Numbered from the stretch's first letter, positions 1-11,600 are shown. The stretch: 64,000 bases of DNA from Apiosordaria backusii (GCA_030549205.1 JAUKTV010000004.1:1736001-1800000); one strand, 5' to 3'. The notes: generated by a model from the sequence alone, not told the origin. Translations and numbers: made by a program.

Positions 1-2
1 CG

Positions 3-80
3 GGAGGGTTAAAGGAGAGGAGGGCGAGGGAGATTGTGGAGGAGGCGGAGGAGGTTTTGGAGAGGATTGTGAGGAGGTGA
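3..80 (+). CDS. C-terminal end of an unidentified protein (partial)
   Basis: Reading frame 3 is open from the window edge to a TGA at 78-80. It gives about 25 residues of highly charged, helix-prone sequence (Lys, Glu, Arg, Ala, Val, ending Arg-Arg). The other two frames are a stop-terminated fragment and a Gly-rich translation. The G- and purine-rich sense strand matches the 3' ends of several other genes in this window, which supports a real gene end. No family can be named from so little. This is an inference and could be wrong. Confidence 0.3.
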   Translation, partial: GGLKERRAREIVEEAEEVLERIVRR

Positions 81-609
81 AAAACATGGCTGAGCAAAGC
101 GGGCCGTATGATTGCCGGGACGAGACCAAGGCAATTGGAGGGGAAGATCTGTTTACCTAGAGGAGAACACCTAAAAAGGGCGAAGATGTACAGTATTGTA
201 TGATATGTTTATTGCCCGCTTGGTGCTGGGTCGGGCTGTGAAGAAATTTCAGGTCTAGAGCGGCCCTGAAAATCAACATAAAATATCACCGCCCACGACC
301 AAACCTCGAATATACACACTTCTGACATGAGGACATATTGACCGTTCTTTCGCTCGCGCAGAAAAAAATTCTCGCGCCGCAGTTAATCTTCATTTTTGTC
401 TCTGCTTTTTTGCTGCCATGTCTGTCAAAACGAGCCTGAACGCCAAACCAAACAACCCGTTCCATTTAATCCCAACCGCCCCCCCATTCTTCTGAAAGCA
501 TTCCTTTCTTTCTCCCCTCACAAACCCCCTCCTCCTCCTCCTCCGCTGTATTTGTCCCTCCACCTCCCCGGGATATCTCATACCCCCCTTCCACCTCTCA
601 TGATAAGGC
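81..609. other. Intergenic, between convergent gene ends
   Basis: About 530 bp between the partial plus-strand gene end and the minus-strand Sm-D3 stop. It holds C- and T-rich low-complexity sequence (about 470-600, runs of CCT and CCCC) that creates spurious proline-rich open frames on the plus strand. I see no gene. Confidence 0.6.
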
Positions 610-1043
610 TTACCGCCCCCCTCCCCTCGGAGGCCCACCACTAGCCCTCGCCCGGCTAACCGTCGCCCTACCCCTCGCCAGCCCGACACCCCTCCCCCTG
701 ACGTTCCTGCTCCGGAACATGGGCGCGTTACGGAGCATGTCGGGCACGATGAAGAACCGGACGTGCGAGCCGCGGATGTAGACCTGCTCGAGGTGGCTGA
801 CGCGGCCGTCGCGGGCCGTGACGGTGATGTCTTTCAGCTGGACGTTCATGTTGTCCTCTGCCTCGATGAGCTTGCCGCGGTAGGTCTGGCCGGAGGTTAT
901 TTCGAGGGTTACGATGTGCCCCTATAAAACGAAACAAAAGTTAGCAAATGGGGGGGGAAAGGGAAGGGGAAAGGGGAGGGGAAAGGGGAACGGACCTGGG
1001 CCTCGTTGAGGAGTTTGATTGGGATGCCAATTGTGGAGGTCAT
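610..1043 (-). CDS. SMD3: Small nuclear ribonucleoprotein Sm-D3
   Basis: Two exons, 1043-996 and 921-610, joined in phase 0 across a 74-bp intron (922-995), give 119 residues. Sm-D3 is one of the seven core Sm proteins that form the ring on U1, U2, U4 and U5 snRNAs in the nucleus. Visible features are the N-terminal IGIPIKLL strand, an Sm1 segment with [12 protein letters not shown], the Sm2 signature with [17 protein letters not shown], and an Arg/Gly-rich tail ([18 protein letters not shown]), the usual target of arginine methylation. Length matches the family. The start at 1043 is the only in-frame ATG before the conserved N-terminus, and the intron position right after the first helix is typical for fungi. 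The 3' end converges on the partial gene at the window edge. Confidence 0.95.
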
Positions 1044-1655
1044 TTTGGTGGTTTGGGGGGTTGTTACTTTGTTGAGGAGGTTTGGTTGATGGTAGCTGTA
1101 TTGCGCGACACTCCGATGTAGAGAGAGAGAGAGAGGTTGGAGAATGTGAGTCGTCGCGAATCGGCTTGGTTTGGTTTGGTTTGGGTGAATTGACGATGGG
1201 GAGCTTGTCGCGTTGCAAGGTCGCAGTTGGCGCGGTGGAGCTTGTTGAATTTCCAAATTTCAGCCTTGTCGGGACCCACTTTAACTTTCCCAAACGATAG
1301 CTCCCAGTTGTCAGCCTCACTCACTTGCTTCACCTCACCTTCAGCGACTCACAGCTCATAGGGACCAGAAACCAGAAGGTTAAAAAAAAACCTACATAAT
1401 TCAAACAACTCCTCATGATCTACATAATCCCATCAATCCCTCCCGTAATCAACATAACTCCATCATTCCCCCCATAATCTACACTATCCATCATCCATCC
1501 ATGCTGCCTTGGGTATCTTGAGTATCAGGGGTATCTCTGTATAAAACGCAAAGAAAAACAAATCAATGCAAACCAACCCAACCCAACCCAGAAACCCGGA
1601 AAAAAACATTCAGCGCCATGAACCAACCCCAACCCAAAAACCGAAAAGAAAACAA
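1044..1655. other. Intergenic: Sm-D3 promoter side and ligase 3' flank
   Basis: About 610 bp. It holds a GA dinucleotide run at 1121-1134, repeated TTTGG words at about 1170-1190 and the minisatellite at 1415-1503. No convincing coding sequence; the overlapping open frames have no family character. Confidence 0.6.
1415..1503. repeat. Imperfect 30-bp tandem repeat, three units
   Basis: Units begin at about 1415, 1445 and 1474 and share the plan RTAATCWACATAAYYCCATC followed by a C-rich stretch. Spacing is 29-30 bp. The array lies in the 3' flank of the DNA ligase gene. Small and probably neutral. Confidence 0.55.
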
Positions 1656-4600
1656 TCAAACCAACCCCTTCCAGTATGGTCTCCAAATCTCCCCAAAAGT
1701 CATCTTCTGCATGAGAGCAATGGCGAACCTCTCATCGGGCGTTTCTGAGTCCCTGCCCTTGTTGCGTTCCTCCACCTTCAACTCCTCGAGAACGCGCCAG
1801 TCAAAGACCGGGATGTATTGATGCTCGATGTTGTCCTTCTTCTTGAAGTCCATATTTTCAATGAGCTTCAAAAAGGTGTGGGTAGCCTCCACTTTCTCTT
1901 CCTCTACGAGGATGAGTCGTTTTGTGCCAGCATAACGCTCGGCTTTCCAATCATCCGGATCGGTGATGAGGGAGTTGATGCCGTGATCTCTTAGAAGATA
2001 TTCAACATAGGAAGGCTGGGCTAAGGACGGCGATAGAAGAATGGAATACGAGGACAGGTCGCATGACACCGGGAGATGCGGGCACCTGCGTCGTCTCGTC
2101 ATGCTGGGAGCGGCGGCAGAAACGGGCGCAAGGGCGGGTGCTGAGGCTGACGGTGGACTCCAAGCCAACGCGGCGGAAACCGAGGCTGGCTGGGACGCAG
2201 CGGTCTGCACAAGATTAGGTTGCTTGCTAGCAGTGATGGGTTGGTTGCCCCGCTGCGTGCTGGGATGGATCTCCGTGAGCGGCTCTCTAAGCACGCCCGA
2301 CGAAGAGCCGGCGTTCGCGACCGAATGCCCAGGTGCGAGGCGCGGGAACTTGTTCCCGTGATTGATATCCGGCTCCGAAGTCTCGACAGGGCGCTTTCTC
2401 GGAAGGTTGCCGTCTCTGGCGTGCATGTCGATCTCATCGTTGTCATCGCCATCACCATCGACATTCTCGTCTTGAGCACTGTCAATATTCTGATGATCTT
2501 GGCCATATTTGAGGCTCTTACCTTGATCATTGAAAATACGAGAACGACCCAGCGTCACGGAGGAACCCATCGATATCGCGGGAGCGGTAACAGACGTGGC
2601 GCCACTTCGAACATGGCGGCCAGTCTGAGGGGCGGCGCTGATTGAGGGGCTCGGGGACGCGGTGCTTCGACCTTGGGCTGAAGAGCGCTGAGAGCTTGTC
2701 ATCGAGGCCAGAGTCGACTGGCTCGAGGGTGGCTCTGCAACCTCGAGGGTTGCGATCCAGTTGAGGATCTCTTGCGAATCCTCCGGAGGCGGCATGGCTT
2801 TCTCTTGAGTGGCGAGTTCTTGGAGTTCTTCGAAAGATATGACGTCTCGAAAAGTCCTGTCGCAGTGTACTTTGTTTACCACAGGAAATCGTGGGCTCCA
2901 AAATCCAGTGTTTCCCTCTTTATCAAAAGAAAAACAGCGGAGATCCACGACGGGGGGCGTGGGGAAGATCATGACTGGCCCGCGCCCCTCGTCGATGCCT
3001 GGCTCGACCCGCAAAATGATGGCAGAGTTTTCGGCCGCCGAGATCGATTCGGGGTTGACATAAGCGACGAAGGTCTCCAGCTGTGACTTGTTGAGCTGGA
3101 CCACATTGGTCACGACGAACTTTGGTGTCTTGCCAAACCGCCGGACCTCCTCCTTGTTCTCCAAGCAGCCCACATAAAAGTGCGTCCACTTCAGCCGAGG
3201 GATGTTGTAGGCTTTGGCCCTGGCAGCGTCGTAACGAGCCCCGACAACTGCGAAATCTCCAATGTCTCCAAAGTTCCCAATGTACTCCTTCTTCAGCTTG
3301 ATGGCACAGCATCTGTACGGCCTCCGCATGGTATCGAAGTCAAAGTATGGATCATCTGACTTGAGGACCAGACCCTCTGCCCTGGCAGTGATACACTTCG
3401 CAAAGGCACGGCGTAAGTCTGATTTAGCTGTACGCCTGTCGGAGTCAATAAGGATCCGTTTGACCAAGGCTGAGTGACCTGGGACCACCGTTATAACGTC
3501 CTTCAGCTTTTGGAACCTGTCTGAGTGCTTGACCGAGAGTAGTGATGTGTCGTCAAGCATGAGGATATCATAATACACAATCATGAGGTGTTCCCATGGA
3601 TGAGGCCTATGAGCGTTAGCATAACAGCACAAGAGAGAACATAAAGAGTCTAAGAAGCATACTGGGAATCCTGTGCAGTTCCAAGAAACGACCCAGATCT
3701 AGAGACGTGCTTTCTGATCTTGTGAAAGTCTAGAATTCTGTGTTCCTACATAGAATTAGTAATGGCAAGACAGGCGTGGGAGTACAAAAGCATACATGCC
3801 TTGTCACTGTAGACAACCAGCTCTCCCTCCAATATGCACCCCTTCGTGAGAGGACAGGTCGGCTTGCCCAATTGCAACGATTCCCGGATCGCACTATCAC
3901 CGATATTAGCACATGATTTCCTCCGATGAAAGAGCCTAGTCACTTACTCATGCAGCTTGAATCGATCCTTTGTGCTGTCTTTGCCACTTTTCGAGAAGAT
4001 CTGTATGCAATTCTTGCCCTTGCTCAGATCAATGTGAATCTGGCAATACTCTCCATCCAGCTTCTCCTCACAACTGATCCTCCCATGAACCATCCCCAAG
4101 CAATGCTTTATACTCCTTCCTTTGATCCATGTCTGCCGCCCAACCTTCACCCCCAATGTAGGCTTGAGATAGTGGGCCAACTCATTCCTCCCTGTTACTG
4201 TCCTTTCCCTCCGCTGTTTGTCCAGGATAGCCCCTGCAACAGTGAGATCATCCTGAACCTTCAGAATAGCCGGCAACAAAGGATGGATACACCGATAAAC
4301 CGTCCCCGGGTCAATCACAACCGGCTCATAATTCTTCAGGATCATCCTCGTCAGCCACTTCGCGTCCCTTGCCGGCAACCTCCTATACAGATCCCCAATC
4401 GCCAACTCCTGTTCTGCCGGCGTGCTGCCACTGTTACCAATCCCCGAACTCCTCACAGTCGGTGAACTGAACCGGCACGCCGCCGCAATACTATGCAACA
4501 ACCCATCAATCTCCTCCACCGTCACCTCTCTGATCGGGACCGGGTTAGGTGTCTCCTTCAAAATCCCCTCCACACACTCGGCCAAATCCACCCCCGCCTC

Positions 4601-4894
4601 TGGCCTCGTCCATCGTCCCAATTGCGCAATTCTCGACCTGCCCAAGATCAACCCCCTGCCAATCAGAATCTGAAGCTTCTTCTCCCGAATGTTGTAGACC
4701 CTGTCAGTTCTCTTTTCCGGCAGGAGCGCTGACAACAACGCGGCAGTGTTGAAATCATCCCTGTGGAGGAGGCCCTTGTGAAACTGAAACCAATCCTGGA
4801 TAATTGCCGTGGGGGTTTTGACGCCGGAACGAGCGGTTCGGTTGTCTTCTAGTTTTTGCAACAAGTCGCAGATGTAGGAAAAAAGAAAGGGCAT
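1656..4894 (-). CDS. DNA-ligase-IV-like ATP-dependent DNA ligase
   Basis: Four exons (4894-3948, 3893-3800, 3745-3663, 3606-1656) give 1024 residues. It should seal nicks through a lysyl-AMP intermediate in the nucleus. The N-terminal third has the LIG4-type DNA-binding domain (LLSALLPEKRTDRVYNIREK; RLPARDAKWLTRMILK). Adenylation motif I is KLDGEYCQ with Lys278 as predicted nucleophile, motif III LEGELVVY (about 337-344), motif IV EGLVLK (about 452-457) and motif V IKLKKEY (about 477), so all catalytic motifs are intact. A Ser/Pro/Asp-rich linker precedes a C-terminal segment (about 890-1024) that may be a divergent BRCT. True fungal LIG4 carries clearer tandem BRCTs and usually KYDGER, so I favour a LIG4-like paralogue over LIG4 itself. 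Intron 2 needs a GC donor. Confidence 0.85.
3746..3799 (-). other. GC-AG intron within the ligase gene
   Basis: A 54-bp intron with donor AAG|GCATGT and acceptor TGTAG|GA, and a TACTAAT branch site about 20 nt before the acceptor. Only the GC donor keeps frame and gives the conserved join (SDK followed by EHRILDFHKIRKHV). The nearby GTATGC donor, spliced to this acceptor, gives an immediate stop. Confidence 0.7.
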
Positions 4895-5396
4895 TTTATC
4901 GGTAGTAGGTGGGTGGTATCATGCTGGAAATGTTGAAAGCCGAAACAGCATGTATCGGGTGCCGATCTGTTTATAAGTAAACAAGGCCGAGTCGCTGGTT
5001 GCGAATACCTTCTTCGTTGGCCTCTCGAGTAGGCAGAAGCAGGATTGATTGAGGGAAATTGGTGAACAGGTGAGCGCTCAGCCCTGGAAGGCTCCAATTG
5101 TCCTCTTCGCTTCTGTCACACCCGATCAGACAAAGGGAGGGTAGGCACGAGTCGCGTTGTTGGTTGTCTCGGACGGAATGGCTTGGCACGGGAGGCACGT
5201 GGGCACGTGAAGACGTGAAAGGAGACCGTGTGAGTTCAGGGTACTTCGTACTGTATGCTCATTGCCTGGAGACCGTGTGAACTGACACTCATCTCGTTCT
5301 GTGCACTGTCCTCTCATCAACACCAAGACAACTTTCTAGCAGTTAAATTCTCATTCCAACAAGACGAGCTCAAATGGACATCCTCAACTCTAGACC
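4895..5396. promoter_or_regulatory. Divergent promoter region, ligase (-) / DUF1115-like (+)
   Basis: About 500 bp separate the two start codons. No clear TATA box. The plus-strand leader carries a short upstream ORF at 5374-5400 (listed separately). Confidence 0.4.
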
Positions 5397-5400
5397 ATGA
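5374..5400 (+). promoter_or_regulatory. Upstream ORF overlapping the main start (ATGA)
   Basis: An 8-codon ORF begins with ATG at 5374. Its TGA stop at 5398-5400 overlaps the predicted main ATG at 5397 in the arrangement ATGA, the geometry seen in termination-reinitiation. It would lower or condition translation of the downstream gene if the transcript starts upstream of 5374. Confidence 0.4.
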
Positions 5401-5815
5401 GCCCCTTTTACCATGCCTTGATCCGCACCCACCACATCACCTCCCGCAAGAAGGTTGCCCACCTCCGCAAGGCAGCCCGCGAGTTCGAAGTCTATGCTCT
5501 TCTTCGAAGCGGCGGATGTCCAGGCATTATGTACTGCAAAGGCAGTGAGCAAGGCGTAAAAGACTGGGTGGGAACTGTTCAAGTACGTCTTACCCCTATT
5601 TCCCTCCATCTACACCCCCAGCTCACAAAAGCTGTCAGAGACTCCGCTACAAAGACTTCCACCTAGCCTCCAAACCATCCCCAATAGAAGCCCCCGAAAA
5701 CCAGTCCCAAGAACCCACCGGCCTCTTCGAGCTCTCAGCCGTAAACGACTTCGCCGCCGCCATGGAATCCCGCGGCATAAGTAGCTGGTGGAGAAAAGCA
5801 ATGGACTTTACCTGA
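5397..5815 (+). CDS. Small DUF1115 / Prp3-C-terminal-like protein
   Basis: Two exons, 5397-5582 and 5639-5815 (56-bp intron, phase 0), give 120 residues. The fold-like pattern is THHITSRKK, a central GGCPGIMYCKGS, then WVGTVQ joined to RLRYKDFHLASKP, ending WWRKAMDF. This matches the DUF1115 domain (C-terminal domain of Prp3 and of RWD-domain proteins), in which a basic helix is followed by a KPGxPGxxxxEG-like turn. Here the domain stands alone without the N-terminal RWD part, as in several short fungal homologues. Function is unknown; an RNA or RNP link is only by family association. The start is chosen because the family's conserved start lies just after it. Confidence 0.7.
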
Positions 5816-5940
5816 CTCCCGCTTCCGACCTTACAACGATTTCCTTCAGTGAACCCGTCTAACCATTGTATCCTACTACTTTGCCAACAGCTCCTCAGTA
5901 AAGACAAATCTAACCTATATCTACCACCATTCTCCCCCCT

Positions 5941-6576
5941 TTACCTCCCCCACAACCCCCTAACCCTCCCTATCAACCCAGCCATCCACGGCGTCCCCCA
6001 CAAACTAACCCCAATCCTAACCGGCAACAAAACCTTGCAAACCGCCCACGCCAGTCCCACCTCCACAACCAGTCTATACCTCTCATTTTCCCTCCAGTGT
6101 TCCAACAACCCCCCTTGCAGTTCCCCCTCCTCCTGCTCAGGTAACCACCCCTTCCTCCTAAAATACCTCTCAAACCTCTCCACCCCCTCCCTCAAAACCC
6201 CCCCATTATCATCATCCTTCCCCCCACCAACCAATCCCACCGGAAGCCAGTTCCCATAGTGAAACACCCCCACCAGCCCCAACAAGGGCACAATCGCCGT
6301 GATTTCGTGTAATATCAAAAAAGCGACGACGTGCGTGGCGGGCGCGGAGCGGAGGGAGTGCGTGTACTTTTGCAGAGAGGGGGGAAGTTTAGAAAGGATT
6401 TGTTCGGCACGGGATAGCTTTTTAGTGTCGACTGCACCCGCCGCAGATGGTGGTGGTGGTGGTGGCGGCGGTGGTGGTGGGGTGGTCTTGGTGCTGGTGT
6501 TTCTTGGCCGAAGGGCTCGGAAGTGAGCTGGTCGGCGGGGACGGAGGAGGGAGTGCAGAAATGTAGGGGCGCGCAT
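5941..6576 (-). CDS. Mitochondrial DUF1279 (FAM210/Mrx11-like) membrane protein
   Basis: Single exon, 211 residues. The N-terminus (MRAPTFLHSLLRPRRP, Arg-rich, no acidic residues) looks like a mitochondrial presequence and is followed by a run of eleven prolines encoded by a CCACC-type repeat. The core has LPPSLQKYTHSLRSAP, a hydrophobic HEITAIVPLLGLVGVFHYG segment, an RFERYFRRKGW helix and a second hydrophobic stretch near KVLLPVRIGVSLWGTPW. This is the layout of DUF1279 proteins of the mitochondrial inner membrane, including yeast Mrx11 and animal FAM210. Molecular role is unknown. The open frame extends upstream to 6822, but this ATG directly precedes the presequence. Sense-strand composition flips from C-rich to G-rich near 6300. 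Confidence 0.75.
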   Translation of the reverse strand: MRAPTFLHSLLRPRRPAHFRALRPRNTSTKTTPPPPPPPPPPPSAAGAVDTKKLSRAEQILSKLPPSLQKYTHSLRSAPATHVVAFLILHEITAIVPLLGLVGVFHYGNWLPVGLVGGGKDDDNGGVLREGVERFERYFRRKGWLPEQEEGELQGGLLEHWRENERYRLVVEVGLAWAVCKVLLPVRIGVSLWGTPWMAGLIGRVRGLWGR

Positions 6577-6941
6577 TGTGTCGGTTGAATAATTCAAATT
6601 GGGGAATATGAGACTGACTGTCCTGGTTGAGGGTGGACGAGGCCCGGTGGTTGTTGGATGTTGCGTTACACGGCGGTGTGGTTTTGGTGATGGAAGCAAA
6701 GTTGCAGGACATGACAGAGGGAAAGACAGGGTTAGGGTTGTATCTGTAAGCCGTTCATAACGCAATACAAGGTACCCCTTTTCGCTGATCAGGCACAAAC
6801 AATAGCAAAGATGATTAAACAACTCAAATCGGTCTCTATTCTTTCCAGAGCTCTATCGCTACATATAAATCAAGAGGACCAGTCAAATTGCCCTTCCCGC
6901 AGTGTACGGACAAGCGATGAATATTTTAGATAATCATCTGT
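6577..6941. other. Intergenic between two minus-strand genes
   Basis: About 365 bp: promoter side of the DUF1279 gene and 3' untranslated region of nucleoside diphosphate kinase. No further gene seen. Confidence 0.6.
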
Positions 6942-7747
6942 TTAAGCCTTCTCGTAGACCCAGTCGAACTGAGCAGACTTGTAGCTGTTGAGCTCCTCAG
7001 GCTTGAACCAGAGATCAATCTCCTTCTTGGCGTTCTCGACGGAGTCGGAGCCGTGGCAGACGTTGCGGCCGACATCGATGGCGAAGTCACCACGGATGGT
7101 GCCAGGGGCGGAGGCAAGGGGGTTGGTGGCACCGAGAAGAGTGCGGCCAGTCTTGACGGCGTCACGGCCCTCCCAGACCATGGCGGCAATGGGGCCGGAG
7201 GACATGTCTGTTCAAGGCATCAGTCAACAGCTGACAGAGCAATCGTTGGCATTGCAGGGCGTCACGTACACTGGATAAGACCGGGGAAGAAGGGCTTGTC
7301 CTTGAGGTCCTCGTAGTGCTTCTCGAGGTGGGCCTGGCCGGGAGTGACGAGCTTCAGGGCAACGAGCTTGTAGCTGTGTCAGGTTGTTAACAAACGGCCG
7401 GCGCTGGAGAGAGCTTCAGCTTGGGCGGGGTCTAGCCCAATCTACGTACCCACGGTTCTCGAAGCGAGAGATGATGGGACCAACGAGTCCACGCTGCATC
7501 GATTATTAGTATGAAACATGATCGAGAAGCTCTATTGTGCTCGCGCGTACCTGGACGCCATCGGGCTTGATAGCAATGAAGCTGTTTCACCGTTAGTCCA
7601 TGAGAATGCGAAATGGCGGGGTAGAAAGAAGACAGGAACAAGGATGGCGGGGTAATCGAGGGGCAGCCAAGCAAAAAAAGCAGGGCGATGCGTGCTGAGA
7701 GACAGAGCAAAGCTGGGGGCAAAGACTTACGTCTGCTCGGTAGACAT
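6942..7747 (-). CDS. ndk-1: Nucleoside diphosphate kinase
   Basis: Five exons (7747-7731, 7581-7551, 7493-7450, 7373-7270, 7207-6942) splice to 153 residues, the usual length for eukaryotic NDK. It transfers the gamma phosphate between nucleoside triphosphates and diphosphates through a phosphohistidine. Visible motifs are [15 protein letters not shown] near the N-terminus, the Kpn-loop region [11 protein letters not shown], and the active-site segment [14 protein letters not shown] containing the catalytic His. The first three exons are only 17, 31 and 44 nt, and every splice join is needed to restore the conserved sequence. Codon usage is strongly C-ending, consistent with high expression. 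The ATG at 7747 follows a clean leader. Introns are 149, 57, 76 and 62 bp. Confidence 0.97.
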
Positions 7748-8622
7748 TTTGGCTGATTCTTGAGACTCTGCGGGAGAATTGACAAGATGTGGTGATGGAG
7801 GAGAGGAAGAAGAGGGAAAAAAGGAATTTTGTTGGAGAGCCGCTGGAGCCCGAACAGCTGAGGAGGGTCGGGACGAGGTGGGGTCGAAACCGTCAGAAAA
7901 GACCACAGCCGTTAACACCACGACCCACATTAAGAGAACATAGAATGCAGGAGACTCGTTCCCAAACATGCCCCGACACCAGCCCAGCCAACCATTGCTA
8001 TCTCGTTGTTGTCGTCTCGAGGCAGCTGTGTCTGTACTCGGCATGACGGGTCGAATCACAGGCACTCGATAGAGCAGGTGTTTTGTAACTGCTAGACAAC
8101 TGACCGCCTCGGAATGTCTATGGGTGGCTTGCTGTGAGGGGGTTTGAAAATAGCGAAATAGCAGGTGGGTTATCGTCAACGTTCAGCGCTTCCAAAAGAA
8201 AAGAAAATGATAGGTTGGTTTTAAAGTTCTCTTCAACCTTGAGAGTCTTGTGTCGTTAGAACCCAATATATTCGCCTAAACAGCGCTGAGCTGGCTAAAG
8301 TCATCATCCAGGGTTAGCTTTGGGTAGAAGATGGAGCAGCTTGGCGGCAGGGTTAGCTGTGGGCGGAGCACCAACAGGGGCCCTGTCCCTGTCTCAGGAG
8401 AAAGGTGGCCAATCCAGATTGGGAGCTTTCAAGATGGGACAGCTTCCCAGCTGTCAACTCAAAACATCCCAAGTCGAAGTGCCAACGGTGCAAAAGCCAT
8501 TGGATTTTTTTCTGCATCTCGGGGTTTACCGAATGCACAACGTGACGGCTTAGACGCCATCTACCTTCTTTTTCTCGCGTTTTGCTCTTTGTTTTCCAGT
8601 ATACCTATCGCTAGCCACAGCC
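7748..8622. promoter_or_regulatory. Divergent promoter region, NDK (-) / glucosidase II (+)
   Basis: About 875 bp between two divergent start codons. Open frames here overlap with no family character. No obvious TATA box. Confidence 0.4.
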
Positions 8623-11600
8623 ATGCACCTCTCAGGCCCGCTGTCCGGGAGGTGGACAGCTTATCTCGGGCTGATATCTACACTCTCCGTTGTCTTCACA
8701 CCAGCAGGTAGGAACTTGTCATGGATACCATGTATTCTCTGAAGAATGGAGAATCAGTGATTAAGATCTATATCAGTTGCCGTCAAGGAACATGACTTCA
8801 AGAAGTGCAACCAGTCAGGCTTCTGTTCACGAAACCGAGCATTTGCCGACCACGCCCTCTCCACCAACGCCTGGTCGTCTCCATACACCGTTGTTCCCGA
8901 GTCCGGGTCATTCAAGGACGGACAGTACCAGGCTGTCGTCTTGAAGACGATCAATGACAATGGCGACACCGTCCGACTTCCTCTGACCGTATCCTTCCTC
9001 GAGTCCGGCACCGCGCGAGTCACGATCGATGAGGAGAAAAGACAAAAGGGCGAGATTGAACTGCGTCACAACAGCCGGGCCAGAAAAGAGCGCTATAATG
9101 AAGCTGAGAAGTGGGTTATTGTTGGAGGCTTAACTCTCGACAAGGAAGCCAAGGTGGATTTTGAGGACAAGACACAACTTACCGTCAAGTACGGACCTAC
9201 CTCCAACTTTGAGGCCGTTATCAAGTTTGCTCCTTTTGGAATCGATTTCAAGCGCGATGGAGTTAGCCAGATCAAATTCAACGATCAGGGACTACTCAAC
9301 GTAGAGCACTGGAGGCCAAAGATCGAGAAGCCGGCTCTCGAGAACAAGGATACCCCCGAGGGCGAGCAGAACCAGGAGAACAAGGAAGAGGAAAAGAAGG
9401 AGGAGGAGCCCAAGGGTGAGGATGAGAGCACTTGGTGGGACGAGTCCTTTGGCACCAACACCGATTCGAAACCCCGCGGCCCCGAAAGTGTCGGCCTTGA
9501 CATCACCTTTTCCGGCTTCGAGCATGTCTTTGGTATTCCTTCTCACACCGGTCCTCTGTCGCTCAAGACAACCCGTGGTGGAGATGGCAGCTACAGCGAG
9601 CCCTACAGACTCTACAACGCAGACGTTTTCGAGTACATTCTCGACAGCCCAATGACGCTGTATGGCTCCATTCCTTTCATGCAGGCGCACCGCAAGGGCT
9701 CCAGCGTTGGTGTCTTCTGGCTCAACGCCGCTGAAACCTGGGTCGACATTACCAAGGGCAAGGACTCCAAAAACCCCTTGTCTCTGGGTATTGGCTCCAA
9801 AACCAGCACTCACACTCACTGGTTCTCGGAGAGTGGTCTTTTGGATGTGTTTGTCTTCCTTGGTCCAGCCCCCAAGGATCTCACTGCCAAGTACGGAGAG
9901 CTTACTGGCACTACCACCATGCCTCAGGAGTTTGCTATCGGTTATCACCAGTGCCGCTGGAACTACGTCTCGGACGAGGACGTCAAGGATGTCGATCGCA
10001 AGATGGACAAGTTCAAGATGCCCTATGATGTCATTTGGCTCGATATTGAGTACACCAATGACAAGAAGTACTTCACCTGGGATGAGCACAGCTTCAAGGA
10101 CCCCATCGGCATGGGCAAGCAGTTGGAGAGCCACGGTCGCCAGCTGGTCACTATCATTGACCCTCATATCAAGAACACTGACAACTACCCAGTTGTTGCT
10201 GAGCTCAAGTCCAAGGACTTGGCCGTCAAGAACAAGGATGGCAACATCTTTGAGGGCTGGTGCTGGCCCGGCAGCTCTCACTGGATTGATGCCTTCAAGC
10301 CTGCCGCTCGTGAATGGTGGGCTACCCTGTTCAAGTACGCCTCTTTCAAGGGCACCATGGAGAACACTTGGATCTGGAACGACATGAACGAGCCCTCTGT
10401 TTTCAACGGCCCCGAGACAACCATGCCCAAGGACAACCTTCACGATGGAAATTGGGAGCACCGTGATGTCCACAACCTCAATGGTATGACCTTCCACAAT
10501 GCCACCCATCACGCTTTGAAGACCCGCAAGCCCGGTGAACTCCGCCGCCCCTTCGTCCTCACCCGCGCTTTCTTCGCCGGCTCCCAGCGCATCGGTGCCA
10601 TGTGGACTGGTGACAACACCGCTGAATGGGGTCATCTCAAGGAATCCATCCCCATGATTCTCAGCCAAAACATTGCTGGCTTCCCCTTCTCCGGCGCCGA
10701 CGTCGGTGGGTTCTTTGGCAATCCTGACAAGCAACTCTTGACTCGTTGGTACCAAGCCGGTGCCTTCTACCCCTTCTTCCGCGCCCATGCCCACATTGAT
10801 GCCCGTCGCCGCGAGCCTTACCTCATGGGTGAGCCCTACAACACCATTATCGCTGCTGCCCTTCGCCTGCGCTACAGTCTTCTCCCATCCTGGTATACCG
10901 CTTTCCATCAATCTCACGTCGATGGTACGCCAATCGTTAAGCCGATGTACTTCACTCACCCCGAGGAAGAGGCCGGCTTCGGAATCGACAACCAATTCTT
11001 CGTCGGCAACACCGGCTTGCTCGTCAAGCCCGTCACGGAAGAAAACAAGGAGTCTCAAGATATCTTCATCCCCGACAACGAAGTCTACTACGACTACTTC
11101 ACCTACAACGTCGTCGCTTCCGGCAAGGCAGGCAAGACCGTCACAGTCGATGCTCCGCTCGAGAAGCTCCCCCTGCTCATGCGCGGCGGTCACATCTTCC
11201 CCCGCCGTGACATCCCCCGCCGATCTTCCCAACTTCAAAAGTGGGATGACTACACCTTGGTGCTCACCATCCCCAAGGACGGCAAGCACGCTGAGGGCGA
11301 GCTGTATGTTGACGATGGTGACTCGTATGATTTCGAGAAGGGGCAGTATATCAACCGCAAGTTTGTCTTTGACGGGGCTGCGAAGAGTATTACAAGCGTT
11401 GATAAGGAGGGGAGGGATACCAAGGGGATTAAGGAGGGGGAGTGGTTGAAGAAGATGAATGGGGTGAAGGTGGATAAGATTATTGTTGTGGGGGCGGAGG
11501 AGAAGGAGTGGAAGAGTAGGAAGGAGGTGAAGGTGGTTGATGGGGAGGGGAGGGAGTGGACGGCCAAGGTGGAGTTTACGCCTGGGGATAAGGTGAAGGG

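Noticed and set aside
396..644. Proline-rich plus-strand ORF
   Set aside because: Made of C-rich low-complexity sequence and lies antisense to the Sm-D3 3' end; no family features.
7727..8179. 150-codon minus-strand ORF upstream of NDK
   Set aside because: Overlaps the NDK first exon and promoter; no family features or splice support.
9292..11289. 665-codon open frame antisense to glucosidase II
   Set aside because: It mirrors the strongly biased codons of the GH31 gene; no conserved motif, and the sense frame is certain.
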